Shown here one piece after another: positions 29,251-38,549 of a DNA stretch of 64,000 bases. The notes under the pieces were generated by a model. That model did not search any database, was not told the origin of the DNA, and saw only the letters and a program-made list of their open reading frames with translations. The stretch comes from Christiangramia lutea (GTDB lineage Bacteria > Bacteroidota > Bacteroidia > Flavobacteriales > Flavobacteriaceae), in contig NZ_JAKVTV010000001.1 in NCBI RefSeq assembly GCF_022489035.1, positions 930,001-994,000 of the forward strand. Reading direction: 5' to 3'. The first letter of the stretch is position 1. Every line of letters starts with the position of its first letter. The position numbers and the translations under genes were made by a program.

Positions 29251-29282
29251 AATAAATAAAAAACCCCGGAAAATCCGGGGTT
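29251..29282 (-). terminator. First of two tandem terminators behind accC
   Basis: AACCCCGGA/TCCGGGGTT stem with a three-base loop, followed on the minus strand by a T-rich run. It starts eight bases after the accC stop. Confidence 0.88.
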
Positions 29283-29289
29283 GATATAT

Positions 29290-30639
29290 TTACTCTTCCA
29301 TGGGTTTCATCTTGAAATCTTCCATGAATTTCGTTGTATAATTTCCTTCAATATAATCTGGATGATCCATCAATTGTCTATGGAATGGAATCGTGGTTTT
29401 AATTCCTTCAATCACAAATTCATCTAGAGCACGCTTCATCTTATTGATCGCCTCTTCTCTGGTTTGAGCTGTAGTGATCAGTTTTGCGATCATAGAGTCA
29501 TAATTTGGTGGAATTATGTATCCACTGTAAACATGAGTATCTATTCGAACCCCATGCCCGCCTGGTGCATGTAGATTTGTGATCTTACCAGGTGAAGGTC
29601 TGAAATTATGATAAGGATCCTCAGCGTTTATTCTACATTCTATGGAATGTAACTGAGGGAAATAATTCTTTCCTGAAATTGGCACTCCCGCCGCTACGAG
29701 GATCTGCTCACGAATAAGATCGTAATCTATCACCTGTTCGGTAATTGGATGCTCTACCTGAATACGTGTATTCATCTCCATGAAATAGAAGTTTCTATGC
29801 TTATCAACAAGAAATTCTACGGTACCGGCGCCTTCATATTTAATGAATTCTGCCGCCTTTACGGCTGCTTCTCCCATTTTCTCCCGAAGCGTATCAGTCA
29901 TAAATGGAGATGGAGTTTCTTCAGTTAACTTCTGGTGGCGACGCTGTACGGAACAGTCTCTTTCTGAAAGGTGACATGCTTTTCCGCTGCTATCTCCTAC
30001 CACCTGGATCTCGATATGGCGAGGCTCTTCAATAAGCTTTTCCATATACATTCCGTCGTTACCAAAAGAGGCTTCGGCTTCTTTTCTGGCCGATTCCCAT
30101 GCCGGCTCAAGATCTTCTTCTTTCCAAACGGCACGCATCCCTTTTCCACCACCACCGGCAGTAGCTTTCAGCATGACTGGAAATCCAATCTCTTTGGCCA
30201 GTTTAAGGCATTCTTTATAATCTTTCAGGATTCCTTCAGATCCAGGAACACAAGGTACTCCGGCAGCTCTCATCGTAGCTTTAGCCGTAGCCTTATCTCC
30301 CATTTTTGAGATCATTTCAGGAGAAGCCCCAATAAATTTGATATCGTGCTCATCGCAGATCTTTGAAAACTTGGCGTTTTCAGAAAGAAATCCGTATCCA
30401 GGGTGAATCGCATCAGCATTTGTGATCTCTGCTGCGGCGATGATATTTGATATTTTCAGATAAGAAAGGTTACTCGGTGCAGGTCCTATACATACGGCCT
30501 CATCAGCAAATCTCACGTGCAGGCTTTCAGCGTCTGCGGTTGAGTAAACTGCCACCGTCTTTATACCCATTTCCTTACAGGTACGGATAACGCGTAAAGC
30601 GATCTCCCCTCTGTTTGCAATCAATATTTTCTTAAACAT
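29290..30639 (-). CDS. accC: Acetyl-CoA carboxylase, biotin carboxylase subunit
   Basis: Carboxylates the biotin of AccB with bicarbonate and ATP in the first step of fatty acid synthesis. The biotin-carboxylase N-terminal domain ([19 protein letters not shown]), ATP-grasp glycine loop [12 protein letters not shown] (about 159-170), [22 protein letters not shown] and the C-terminal domain are intact. The length is 449 residues. It is the last gene of the pdxA-yceD-rpmF-fabH-accB-accC run and is followed by two terminators. Confidence 0.97.
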   Translation of the reverse strand: MFKKILIANRGEIALRVIRTCKEMGIKTVAVYSTADAESLHVRFADEAVCIGPAPSNLSYLKISNIIAAAEITNADAIHPGYGFLSENAKFSKICDEHDIKFIGASPEMISKMGDKATAKATMRAAGVPCVPGSEGILKDYKECLKLAKEIGFPVMLKATAGGGGKGMRAVWKEEDLEPAWESARKEAEASFGNDGMYMEKLIEEPRHIEIQVVGDSSGKACHLSERDCSVQRRHQKLTEETPSPFMTDTLREKMGEAAVKAAEFIKYEGAGTVEFLVDKHRNFYFMEMNTRIQVEHPITEQVIDYDLIREQILVAAGVPISGKNYFPQLHSIECRINAEDPYHNFRPSPGKITNLHAPGGHGVRIDTHVYSGYIIPPNYDSMIAKLITTAQTREEAINKMKRALDEFVIEGIKTTIPFHRQLMDHPDYIEGNYTTKFMEDFKMKPMEE

Positions 30640-30703
30640 ACCTAGTTGCTTTTAAAGTTCTGAAGCCATAATCTGGCTTGCAGTTGTTAAAACGGGCAGT
30701 AAT

Positions 30704-31216
30704 TTATGACGGATCAACTAAAAATAATGGCTGATCGAACTCCACAGGGGAAGAATCTTCTACCAGTACTTTCACGATCTTTCCGGAAACTTCACTTTCA
30801 ATCTCATTGAAAAGCTTCATAGCCTCGATGATACAAAGCACATCTCCTTCTTTCACTGTATCTCCAACCTCGGCAAAGGTAGGTTTGTCTGGAGAAGGTT
30901 TTCTGTAGAAAGTACCAATAATTGGTGATTTCACAGTGATATATTTTGAATCGTCTTCGGCAGATTCCTTCGACTCTTTTTGCGGAGCTTCGGTTTCCTG
31001 CTGTGGTGCCGGAGACTGTTGCTGAGCTGGCTGTTGAGCCGGCATTTGCGGCATCTGTTGTTGTCCGCCCACAGGTACCTGCTGTACTATGGTAGTTTCT
31101 TTTTCGTCTGAACCTGTTCTAATGGTAATTTTTACGTCACCAGTTTCCAGCTTCACCTCGCTTGCGCCAGACTTGGCTACAAATTTAATCAGGTTCTGAA
31201 TTTCCTTTAAATCCAT
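30704..31216 (-). CDS. accB: Acetyl-CoA carboxylase biotin carboxyl carrier protein
   Basis: Carries biotin between the carboxylase and transferase subunits. The N-terminal [17 protein letters not shown] segment, a Gln/Pro-rich flexible linker (about 45-85) and the C-terminal biotinyl domain with the biotinylated lysine in [10 protein letters not shown] (about 135-144) are clear. It has 170 residues. It lies 64 bases before accC and 21 bases after fabH. Confidence 0.96.
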   Translation of the reverse strand: MDLKEIQNLIKFVAKSGASEVKLETGDVKITIRTGSDEKETTIVQQVPVGGQQQMPQMPAQQPAQQQSPAPQQETEAPQKESKESAEDDSKYITVKSPIIGTFYRKPSPDKPTFAEVGDTVKEGDVLCIIEAMKLFNEIESEVSGKIVKVLVEDSSPVEFDQPLFLVDPS

Positions 31217-31237
31217 AATAATTGGTGTTGGTTTTTT

Positions 31238-32236
31238 TTACGAGTTATAAGCCCATTTCAGATACGTGGCTCCCCAAGTGAAACCACCTCCAAAAGAGGC
31301 AAATATTATATTATCTCCTTTTTTAAAATTCTTTTCGAAATCACTAAGCAAAAGTGGCAACGTGGCAGAAGTTGTATTTCCGTAACGTTGAATGTTCATA
31401 AGAACCTTACTTTCATCGTTAAGCCCCATCCTGTTTGCGGTAGCATCTATGATACGTTTATTCGCCTGGTGGGCCACTAGCCAGTTTACATCCTCATTAG
31501 AAAGATTGTTCCTTTTCATGATCTGCTCACTTACACCGGCCATATTTGAAACTGCAAACTTAAATACCGTTTTACCATCCTGTCTTACGAAATGAAGCTT
31601 TTTAGCTACGGTTTCTTCAGTAGGAGGGGTTATAGATCCACCTGCTTCTATTTTTAAAGATTCACGACCTATGGAATCACTTCTTAAGATCTCGTCCTGC
31701 AGACCTAGACCTTCGTTATTCGGCTCCATAAGAACTGCTCCCGCACCATCTCCAAAGATGATACAGGTTGTCCTGTCTGTATAATCGATGATCGAAGACA
31801 TTTTATCTGCTCCAATCACAACCACCTTTTTATATCTTCCTGATTCTATATATGCCGCGGCGGTTGACATTCCATATAAAAAGCTGGAACATGCCGCCTG
31901 CAGGTCATAGGAAAATGCATTGGTTGCACCTATCTGGGTAGCCACATGAACACCTGTAGAGGCCACAGGCATATCTGGAGTGGCAGTAGCCATGATAATA
32001 AGATCTATTTCTTTGGGGTCCAGGTTTGATTTTTGAAGTAATTCTTTTGCTGCCTGGATTGCGAGATATGAAGTTCCTTTTTTCGGATCTTTTAGAATTC
32101 GTCTTTCTTTAATTCCGGTTCTGGTGGTAATCCATTCATCATTTGTATCCACCATTTCTTCCAACATCTTGTTGGTTAATACATCCTCAGGTACGTAAGC
32201 ACCTACAGCCGTAATTGCTGCCGTGATTTTACTCAT
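31238..32236 (-). CDS. fabH: 3-oxoacyl-ACP synthase III
   Basis: Condenses acetyl-CoA (or another primer) with malonyl-ACP to start fatty acid synthesis. The catalytic cysteine is in QAACSSFLYGM (about 115), the histidine in VAHQANKRI (about 257) and the asparagine in RYGNTTSATLP. It has 332 residues. In many bacteria plsX precedes fabH after rpmF; here plsX is absent. The gap to rpmF holds a terminator, so fabH may have its own promoter. Confidence 0.95.
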   Translation of the reverse strand: MSKITAAITAVGAYVPEDVLTNKMLEEMVDTNDEWITTRTGIKERRILKDPKKGTSYLAIQAAKELLQKSNLDPKEIDLIIMATATPDMPVASTGVHVATQIGATNAFSYDLQAACSSFLYGMSTAAAYIESGRYKKVVVIGADKMSSIIDYTDRTTCIIFGDGAGAVLMEPNNEGLGLQDEILRSDSIGRESLKIEAGGSITPPTEETVAKKLHFVRQDGKTVFKFAVSNMAGVSEQIMKRNNLSNEDVNWLVAHQANKRIIDATANRMGLNDESKVLMNIQRYGNTTSATLPLLLSDFEKNFKKGDNIIFASFGGGFTWGATYLKWAYNS

Positions 32237-32357
32237 ATATTTGGATTTAATTCACCTGTCACCGGCCCTCTCTTTTTCTAAAGTGTAACAAGAAAATTAC
32301 TAAATTATATTATAACCGGCGTGCAAATTAAGGTCTTTTTAGGACTTAATCAACTAA

Positions 32358-32387
32358 AAACAAAAAACTCCCACTATGTGAGAGTTT
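32358..32387 (-). terminator. Intrinsic terminator behind rpmF
   Basis: AAACTCTCAC/GTGGGAGTTT-type stem (one wobble pair) with a short loop and a T-run on the minus strand, 30 bases after the rpmF stop. The rest of the 180-base gap up to fabH shows nothing else clear. Confidence 0.75.
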
Positions 32388-32416
32388 CTGTAATTATTTG
32401 AAGCTCTAAAGCTAAA

Positions 32417-32614
32417 CTATGCTTCTACTTCCTCGGTATTATCGATTAATACCTGACCACGGTAATAAAGTTTACCTTCGTGCCAGTGAGCTCTGTGGTA
32501 AAGGTGTGCTTCACCTGTTACAGAATCTACAGCCACTTTTGGAGCTGAAGCTTTATAATGTGTTCTTCTCTTATCTCTTCTGGTTTTAGAGATTTTTCTC
32601 TTTGGATGTGCCAT
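32417..32614 (-). CDS. rpmF: Ribosomal protein L32
   Basis: Large-subunit protein of 65 residues. The N-terminal [19 protein letters not shown] is the bL32 signature. The zinc cysteines of some L32 proteins are not present. It follows the DUF177 gene by 13 bases, an arrangement found across bacteria. Confidence 0.96.
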   Translation of the reverse strand: MAHPKRKISKTRRDKRRTHYKASAPKVAVDSVTGEAHLYHRAHWHEGKLYYRGQVLIDNTEEVEA

Positions 32615-32627
32615 GGCTTCCTATTAA

Positions 32628-33161
32628 TTATTCGTTTAGTAAATTTTTTAATTTGTCCCAGCGAGGATCTATATCATCCTCATTTTTCTTTTTCTGATTT
32701 TTCAAACTAAGTTCTTCCAGTTTGTCGAGTACTTCAGATTTCAAGGTTCCGTCTTCTACTCCCGGATGTATCCTCTTTTGAGGCACCGAAAGTACGACCA
32801 ATTCATATATATATTGCTGAATATTTACCTCATATTCTCCATGTGGCAGAATTAGTAAATCTTCATCTTCATTATTGAATTCGTCTCCAAACTTGATCAC
32901 CAGAAACAATTGACTGTCTATTGGCTGATCGTAAGGCTCGTTGGTTAGATCACAGTTAACATTAACTGTTCCTGTTGCCCTGAAAGTTAACTCCATCATG
33001 GTTGTTTTCTTCTCGAACAACAAGTCGATCTTTACATCGGCTTTATTGAATTCTTCATACTCAAAATACTCAAAGAACGCGTTATCTAATTCATACTCAA
33101 ACTGGTGCTTTCCAAGCTTTAATCCCTTAAAAGGAATTGTAAACTCTGCTAAATCCCTCAT
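32628..33161 (-). CDS. DUF177/YceD family protein
   Basis: A 177-residue cytoplasmic protein of the YceD family, linked in other bacteria to 23S rRNA levels and always found next to rpmF. The N-terminal EFTIPFKGLKLGKHQFEYEL and the C-terminal DDIDPRWDKLKNLL are family signatures; the cysteine in VNVNCDLTNEP sits in the conserved centre. The ATG at 33161 is preferred to an upstream GTG at 33185. Confidence 0.87.
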   Translation of the reverse strand: MRDLAEFTIPFKGLKLGKHQFEYELDNAFFEYFEYEEFNKADVKIDLLFEKKTTMMELTFRATGTVNVNCDLTNEPYDQPIDSQLFLVIKFGDEFNNEDEDLLILPHGEYEVNIQQYIYELVVLSVPQKRIHPGVEDGTLKSEVLDKLEELSLKNQKKKNEDDIDPRWDKLKNLLNE

Positions 33162-33204
33162 TTCTCCACAGTTTTGAGTGCCCACGTTTCCGTTAAGGCG
33201 GGTG

Positions 33205-33212
33205 CAAAGATA
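33205..33212 (-). promoter_or_regulatory. -7 element for yceD-rpmF
   Basis: TATCTTTG on the minus strand, a full match to TAnnTTTG, 43 bases before the ATG at 33161. Confidence 0.5.
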
Positions 33213-33255
33213 TAAAAATTAATCAATTATGCTCTTTTTATAAACAATTTTTTGT

Positions 33256-34302
33256 TTATATCTTCCTTCCTTGTTTCTGCAATTGATTTTCAGTCAAAAC
33301 CTTATACTCTTCCCTTGCTTTGTAGATCTCGATGCCTTTAAAAACAGCCTCCTTAAAAGAATTAATATTCGCTTCATTCTTTCCGGCAATTTCAAAAGCA
33401 GTCCCGTGATCTGGAGAGGTACGAACCTTATTTAGCCCAGCAGTGAAATTCACGCCTCTTCCAAAAGATAAGGTTTTGAAAGGAACCAATCCCTGATCGT
33501 GATAAGATGCAATTACAGCATCAAAGTTTTTATAATTTTTAGTGCCGAAGAAACTATCGGCCGCATAAGGTCCAAATATCAGATCTCCTTTATCTCTTAG
33601 TTTTTTAATGGTAGGCTTCAAGACTTCTTCATCTTCTTTACCAATCAAACCATTATCACCACTATGCGGATTAATTCCCAGAACCGCGATCTTAGGTTTT
33701 CTAACCCTAAAATCACTTTTTAATGTTTGCTGAATGGTTTTGATCTTTTTCTCGATAAGTTCCGGAGTTATAACAGATGCAATGTCTTTTAAAGCAACAT
33801 GATCTGTTAACAATCCAACTTTTAAATTATCTGTGATCATAAACATAAGGCTTTCTCCTCCCAGTTCCCTGGCCAGGAAATCTGTATGTCCCGGAAATTT
33901 AAATTTATCAGACTGAATGGTCGCCTTATTTATGGGAGCAGTAACCAATACATCTATTTCATCATTTTTTAAGGAGGTCGTAGCCGCTTCTAAAGATTTA
34001 AAAGCATACTCCCCAATTTTTGGATCTTCCTCACCAAAATTGATATTTACGTTTTCCTTCCAGACATTTATAACATTCACCTTCCCGTCTATGGCCTTCG
34101 AAGGATGATCTATCCCCTGAAGATGAAGAGAAAGCTTATATTGTTTTTTTATAAAATTGAGGATCTTGGAATTCGCGAAAATTATCGGGGTACAAAAATC
34201 CAGCATTCTGGAATCATCAAAGGTTTTAAGCACTATCTCACTCCCTATTCCATTAAGATCACCAATACTAATTCCTAATTTGATCATTTCGGTTTGTTTC
34301 AT
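33256..34302 (-). CDS. pdxA: 4-hydroxythreonine-4-phosphate dehydrogenase
   Basis: Oxidises 4-phosphohydroxythreonine in pyridoxal phosphate synthesis. The N-terminal GISIGDLNGIGSEIVLK, the APINKATI substrate segment, PGHTDFLA with a metal histidine, NPHSGDNGLIGKE and the metal-binding SYHDQGLVPFK are all intact. It has 348 residues; an internal ATG five codons in is also possible. It is divergent from riboflavin synthase. Confidence 0.95.
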   Translation of the reverse strand: MKQTEMIKLGISIGDLNGIGSEIVLKTFDDSRMLDFCTPIIFANSKILNFIKKQYKLSLHLQGIDHPSKAIDGKVNVINVWKENVNINFGEEDPKIGEYAFKSLEAATTSLKNDEIDVLVTAPINKATIQSDKFKFPGHTDFLARELGGESLMFMITDNLKVGLLTDHVALKDIASVITPELIEKKIKTIQQTLKSDFRVRKPKIAVLGINPHSGDNGLIGKEDEEVLKPTIKKLRDKGDLIFGPYAADSFFGTKNYKNFDAVIASYHDQGLVPFKTLSFGRGVNFTAGLNKVRTSPDHGTAFEIAGKNEANINSFKEAVFKGIEIYKAREEYKVLTENQLQKQGRKI

Positions 34303-34336
34303 AAAGTTTCCCGATATAATATTTTAATTTTACACA

Positions 34337-34344
34337 CAAATGTA
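34337..34344 (-). promoter_or_regulatory. -7 element for pdxA
   Basis: TACATTTG on the minus strand, 34 bases before the pdxA ATG, in the 61-base divergent gap shared with ribE. Confidence 0.5.
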
Positions 34345-34363
34345 ACCATTATTATAGAAAAGA

Positions 34364-34951
34364 ATGTTCACAGGGATAGTAGAGGAGATTGGTAAAATCA
34401 CGAATTTGAAAAAATCGGGTAATAATTTAGACATTACCGTAAGGGCAAAAATGACTCCTGAGCTAAAAATAGATCAGAGTGTTTCGCATAATGGAACCTG
34501 TTTAACAGTAGTTGAAATTCAAGATGAGGAATATAAAGTTACTGCTGTAAAGGAAACACTTGAAAAGACCAATTTGGGGAATCTTGAAGTTGGATCGCCC
34601 GTAAACCTGGAAAGAGGTATGAAAATGGGTGACAGGCTTGACGGTCACATTGTACAGGGTCATGTAGACCAGACAGCCATCTGCAAAAAAATTAAAGAGG
34701 CAGATGGTAGCTGGGAATTTACTTTTAAATATGATAAGGAAGTAGGAAATGTAACTATTGAAAAAGGGTCAATAACCATTAATGGGGTAAGTCTTACCGT
34801 TGTTAATTCAAAAATAGACGAATTCAGCGTCGCCATCATTCCTTACACCTATAATCATACTACGTTTAAAAACCTGAAAGAAGAAGATACCGTAAACCTG
34901 GAATTTGATGTGATCGGGAAATATGTAAAAAGGATTACTGAACTGTCTTAG
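34364..34951 (+). CDS. ribE: Riboflavin synthase alpha chain
   Basis: Converts two 6,7-dimethyl-8-ribityllumazines to riboflavin. Two repeated lumazine-binding domains are visible: MFTGIVEEIGKI ... HNGTCLTV (about 1-90) and HIVQGHVDQTA ... INGVSLTVV (about 95-190). It has 195 residues. Its 3' end overlaps the convergent PID-CTERM gene by 17 bases. Confidence 0.95.
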   Translation: MFTGIVEEIGKITNLKKSGNNLDITVRAKMTPELKIDQSVSHNGTCLTVVEIQDEEYKVTAVKETLEKTNLGNLEVGSPVNLERGMKMGDRLDGHIVQGHVDQTAICKKIKEADGSWEFTFKYDKEVGNVTIEKGSITINGVSLTVVNSKIDEFSVAIIPYTYNHTTFKNLKEEDTVNLEFDVIGKYVKRITELS

Positions 34952-35255
34952 TATTCTCAAAGTCCCGTAGCTTGTAACAACCATACATAGCACCAACAGC
35001 CATTAGAATATAAACATAATCATCTATTGGCAGACACAGTCCTACCGGTGGTGGTACACCCTGGCCATTTCCGTTTCCACCACCATTTCCACCGCCATTT
35101 CCATTACCATTCCCAGGATCACAAGGCGGACCTCTACGACCTCCCTGCTGTTTATTAGGTTCAGGTGGGCCTTTTCCATCCTTCTGGGAATAAGCAAATT
35201 CGCTCACCCCAAGAGAAAAGATCAAAATCAGAAATATTACTCTAATTCGGGCCAT
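34935..35255 (-). CDS. Small exported protein with Gly/Asn-rich tract and PID-CTERM-like sorting tail
   Basis: From the ATG at 35255 the product has 106 residues. A signal peptide (ARIRVIFLILIFSLGVSEFAYSQ) is followed by a charged stretch, then a low-complexity Gly/Asn tract (about 50-68), then VPPPVGLCLPIDDY and a hydrophobic helix with a short basic end. This tail fits the Pro-Ile-Asp C-terminal sorting signal seen in many small Bacteroidetes proteins. The mature function is unknown. The frame is open further up to 35348. It overlaps the end of ribE by 17 bases. Confidence 0.65.
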   Translation of the reverse strand: MARIRVIFLILIFSLGVSEFAYSQKDGKGPPEPNKQQGGRRGPPCDPGNGNGNGGGNGGGNGNGQGVPPPVGLCLPIDDYVYILMAVGAMYGCYKLRDFENTKTVQ

Positions 35256-35448
35256 TGATAAAATGGTTAGTATTGTCGGTAAAAGCCTTAAATTTAGCGT
35301 TATAGGAAATAAAACCTGGTCTAAGGTAAGAATTTTCCACAATAACAATTAATAATAACTCATATTAAAATATTGCATTCTCAAGCATACCTAAATTATG
35401 TACGAAATATATCGATTTTTAGTTTTTCAAAAAATATTTAGGATAAGA

Positions 35449-35501
35449 AAAATTGGGGTGAAAATAAGTATAATTAACTAACTACCAATCACCTCAATTT
35501 T
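35449..35501. repeat. Inverted repeat in the 35,349-36,045 gap
   Basis: Arms of 13 bases (AAAATTGGGGTGA and TCACCTCAATTTT, one mismatch) are separated by 27 bases. There is no T-run. Apart from this and a possible 34-codon frame at 35759-35863, I see nothing in the roughly 700-base gap. Confidence 0.35.
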
Positions 35502-35758
35502 CAATAATTATTAAGCGATCCCTCCGTGATCATTTTTTTCAAAGGTTCCTCATGCTACAGAACTTACAAACCAGGATATTCAGCCGAAATCTTAAAATTT
35601 TTAAGAATTTAATTCTGAATAAAAATCAAATGTATCTAATTTAAAATCAAAAACTTAAATACCTGAAAAGTCTATTTTGCTTCCTAAAAATAGTAAAACA
35701 TTTTTGTAAAACGTTAATATTTTTAACATTTTATATATAATTTGTGTTCTCTTTTTAG

Positions 35759-35863
35759 ATGGTAGTGATAAGGAATAAAAATGAAATAAAGATCTTAACG
35801 TTTTCAATCAGCTTAAGCTTATTGGGAATATTTGTATTTATATATTACGTATTTTTTGTTTAA
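35759..35863 (+). CDS. Possible tiny membrane protein (34 aa)
   Basis: An ATG-started frame of 34 codons. It begins MVVIRNKNEIKILTF, then forms a single hydrophobic helix rich in Ile, Phe, Val and Tyr up to the stop. A near-consensus -7 (TATAATTTG) lies about 25 bases upstream. There is no recognised family, and in AT-rich DNA such frames arise by chance, so this is tentative. Confidence 0.25.
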   Translation: MVVIRNKNEIKILTFSISLSLLGIFVFIYYVFFV

Positions 35864-36045
35864 ACAATTTTGATCTAATTGTAATACGCCTCGCAGAATT
35901 TTTAAGACTAATCTTCTTTACTTTTTTGCCTGTTCAAATTAAAATCTATTTTTCATAATAAAATACCCTTTCCTCAGGTTGGTTTCTTGTAGTATTTGCA
36001 ATCAGAATCGAACCAAGTAGATCTAATACTGAATAAGTGTACCGG

Positions 36046-37083
36046 TTAACGATTGTATTTGATAAAGGATTTAATTCTCTCGATTTCAATATCTTTTGAC
36101 CTTGCTCCTTTTAGGGTAACCAATGTAGAAATTAATTCTACATTAGTAGGAGCGTGACCCAGATTAGCAACATATGTGTTTCTTATAGTCACTAACCGCC
36201 TGGGAATTGCGATTTTCATTAAATCCCCTATAGATCTGATATCCCGGCTAAAGAGGATCTTTAATATTGGATTTAGCTCTATTAAGGAGCACTGTATTCC
36301 TATTTCTTTTAGAACTTTAGGTGCATTTTCAAAATTAAGAATGTCGGAATCTTTGTAGGCAGCAAATTGCTGATTATGAATAAGATCTTCATATAAAAGA
36401 TTGAAATGTTCGTCTATTACTCCCACCTCTCTGCTTAGAATTTGTAAACGATTTTTTGCAGAAAGACTCGGCCTATGTTCGGGTTTATAGCAAAGTACAT
36501 GTTCAAGCTCACACCAAAGTTCCTGGGCGAGAGTACGAACCTGGATTTCAAAAAAAGGTCTTTCCTCCTTTTTTAATGCGCTAGATTTTAATTGAAGAGT
36601 ATAATGTATAGAGGAATAACCACTTTCCTTTGACTCGCTTTCAAAATGAGCCAAACCCAGTCTCTTGAGAGTGTCGGCATTCATAAATGCTTCCGGCCGA
36701 TGCTCTTCTGAAATTTCAAAAACTCCTGAACTACGAATCTCTTTATCCACTAGCGGTAATTGCGAAGTAAAATATACGATCACTCTAACTCCGATAGTAT
36801 CATGCATGTTTTGAATACTCTCCAGGCAAAGTCCCCCTGGAAATTGCTCAGATTTCCGGTAGATCTTATCCACCACTTTATCAGAATGTTTAATTCTAGT
36901 CATTACGATCCTTATAGGCGTAGGTGCCGCGACTCCATTACCTGCCGTATATTTTTTCCAGTAACCTGGCTCCTCCCAGGTTTTCAGGATGGTATTTAAT
37001 TCCTGATGAGTTGGATTTAGAGTGTTTACCTTGTATTTCTCATACAGCTCAAGAAACTCTTTTAACTCTAATGAGTATCTCAT
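36046..37083 (-). CDS. Stand-alone RelA/SpoT-domain (p)ppGpp synthetase
   Basis: A 345-residue protein with an RSH synthetase domain (about 50-225): RVIVYF in the N-terminal part, ESGYSSIHYTLQL as the G-loop-like motif and FEIQVRTLAQELWCELEHVL as the catalytic EIQ(V/I)RT segment. The hydrolase HD domain and the TGS/ACT regulatory domains of long RelA/SpoT are absent, so it is a small alarmone synthetase-type enzyme with an unassigned C-terminal helical part (about 230-345). It stands alone with a large upstream gap. Confidence 0.82.
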   Translation of the reverse strand: MRYSLELKEFLELYEKYKVNTLNPTHQELNTILKTWEEPGYWKKYTAGNGVAAPTPIRIVMTRIKHSDKVVDKIYRKSEQFPGGLCLESIQNMHDTIGVRVIVYFTSQLPLVDKEIRSSGVFEISEEHRPEAFMNADTLKRLGLAHFESESKESGYSSIHYTLQLKSSALKKEERPFFEIQVRTLAQELWCELEHVLCYKPEHRPSLSAKNRLQILSREVGVIDEHFNLLYEDLIHNQQFAAYKDSDILNFENAPKVLKEIGIQCSLIELNPILKILFSRDIRSIGDLMKIAIPRRLVTIRNTYVANLGHAPTNVELISTLVTLKGARSKDIEIERIKSFIKYNR

Positions 37084-37293
37084 AGTTAAGGAATGATATT
37101 ATAGATAAGACTTATCAGCATTGAAAATACGGATTTAAATGTAGGCAAATAACATTTTCCTGAAAAAACGAATTTTTTTCTCCTTGCTAAGATAGTTCTC
37201 TGTTTTTAAGGATAATCAAAACCTAAAATTTCAATAAAACGTTTTCCTTGTACCCGGTAAAATTCTATTTATCATATCTTTAAACAAAAAGCT

Positions 37294-37476
37294 ATGTTCG
37301 GATTATTCAAAAAAAAATCGGAGATCGAAAAACTTGAGATCAAGTACAGGAAATTACTTGAGGAAGCTCACCGTTTGTCTACGAGTAATAGAAGTCTAAG
37401 TGATGAAAAATCCTATGAGGCAAATGAGGTCTTAAAGGAGATCGACAAACTAAAAGCGGAAAAGGGAGGCAAATAA
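37294..37476 (+). CDS. Lacal_2735 family small protein
   Basis: A 60-residue charged protein starting MFGLFKKKSEIEKLE, with a helical, coiled-coil-like body (KYRKLLEEAHRLS ... EVLKEIDKLKAEK). It matches the small flavobacterial family named Lacal_2735, of unknown function. It is followed 14 bases later by the YitT gene and may share its message. Confidence 0.75.
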   Translation: MFGLFKKKSEIEKLEIKYRKLLEEAHRLSTSNRSLSDEKSYEANEVLKEIDKLKAEKGGK

Positions 37477-37490
37477 GAATTCGATAAAAC

Positions 37491-38402
37491 ATGAGATTTA
37501 AACCAATACTTTTCTGGGAAATTCTTCAATTATCTTTAGCCATATTTCTAGCCAGCATCGGTTTGAAAGCTTTTTTGCTGCCCAATGGATTTTTGGATGG
37601 TGGGGTCACCGGAATTTCAATTTTGCTAAACAAAACTACGGGTATTGAAATTTCATTAATTCTGCCAATTATAAGCATCCCTTTTTTTATTATAGGTTGG
37701 TTCACCGTTTCCAAAAGGATCGTAATTAGATCGGTTATTTCTGTACTTATCTTATCCCTGGTTATTCATTTCGAGAACTTCCAGTCTATAACCGATGATA
37801 AACTGTTGATCTCCATATTCGGCGGACTCTTTCTGGGAGCAGGAATAGGACTTGCCATTAAGACCGGAGCAGTACTTGACGGATCTGAGATCCTGGGAAT
37901 ATTTGTGAACGAACGTTCAGGGATTTCCATTGGCTTGGTTATTTTCTGGTTCAACGTTGTGTTATTTCTACTTGCCGGTATCTTGTTTTCCATGGAAGTT
38001 GTAATGTATTCGGTACTTACCTATATAATTACAGCCAAAACAGTAGATCTTATCTTAGAAGGTTTTGAAGATTATGTAGGACTTATGGTAGTAACTTCAA
38101 GATCTAAGGAAATGCAGAAAGCCCTTTTAAAAGACATTGGCCAGGGCATGACTATTTACCAGGGTTCCCGGGGTTATGGAAGTCAGGGTGAAAAACAAGA
38201 TCTTGAAATCATTCATACAGTAGTGAACAGGATTGATACTAAAAAAGTATATAGAGTCCTGAAAACTGTTGATAAAGATGCTTTTATTATCGAATTCGAC
38301 GTGAATAAGGTTTCTGGTGGGGTGTTGCGCAAATATCTTACAAGGCGGAAGCAACGCCAGTTATCACCAAGCCTTTTCCATGAGAATGGAATTGAGGTCT
38401 AA
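37491..38402 (+). CDS. YitT family membrane protein
   Basis: A 303-residue inner-membrane protein. Five or six hydrophobic segments (about 10-200) include the GLKAFLLPNGFLDGGVTGIS signature of the YitT/DUF161 family, and the C-terminal soluble domain (about 225-285) has the DUF2179 form (GMTIYQGSRGYGSQGEK). The function is not established. It is preceded by the Lacal_2735 gene and converges with carbonic anhydrase. Confidence 0.85.
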   Translation: MRFKPILFWEILQLSLAIFLASIGLKAFLLPNGFLDGGVTGISILLNKTTGIEISLILPIISIPFFIIGWFTVSKRIVIRSVISVLILSLVIHFENFQSITDDKLLISIFGGLFLGAGIGLAIKTGAVLDGSEILGIFVNERSGISIGLVIFWFNVVLFLLAGILFSMEVVMYSVLTYIITAKTVDLILEGFEDYVGLMVVTSRSKEMQKALLKDIGQGMTIYQGSRGYGSQGEKQDLEIIHTVVNRIDTKKVYRVLKTVDKDAFIIEFDVNKVSGGVLRKYLTRRKQRQLSPSLFHENGIEV

Positions 38403-38457
38403 GAATTAAGACCGGGACAAAAATACTCTTAAACTGAAGCTGAATTTAAAATAATTG

Positions 38458-38500
38458 CAAAAAAATAGCAGAAGAGTCTAGTTGTAGGGCTCTTCTGCTA
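38458..38500 (-). terminator. Intrinsic terminator of the carbonic anhydrase gene
   Basis: TAGCAGAAGAG/CTCTTCTGCTA, an eleven-base perfect stem with a 13-base loop, followed on the minus strand by seven T. Confidence 0.85.
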
Positions 38501-38549
38501 TCTTTAATTCAGGGGCAAAAAGTATTTCTGCTGTTTAATGCAGGAATAT

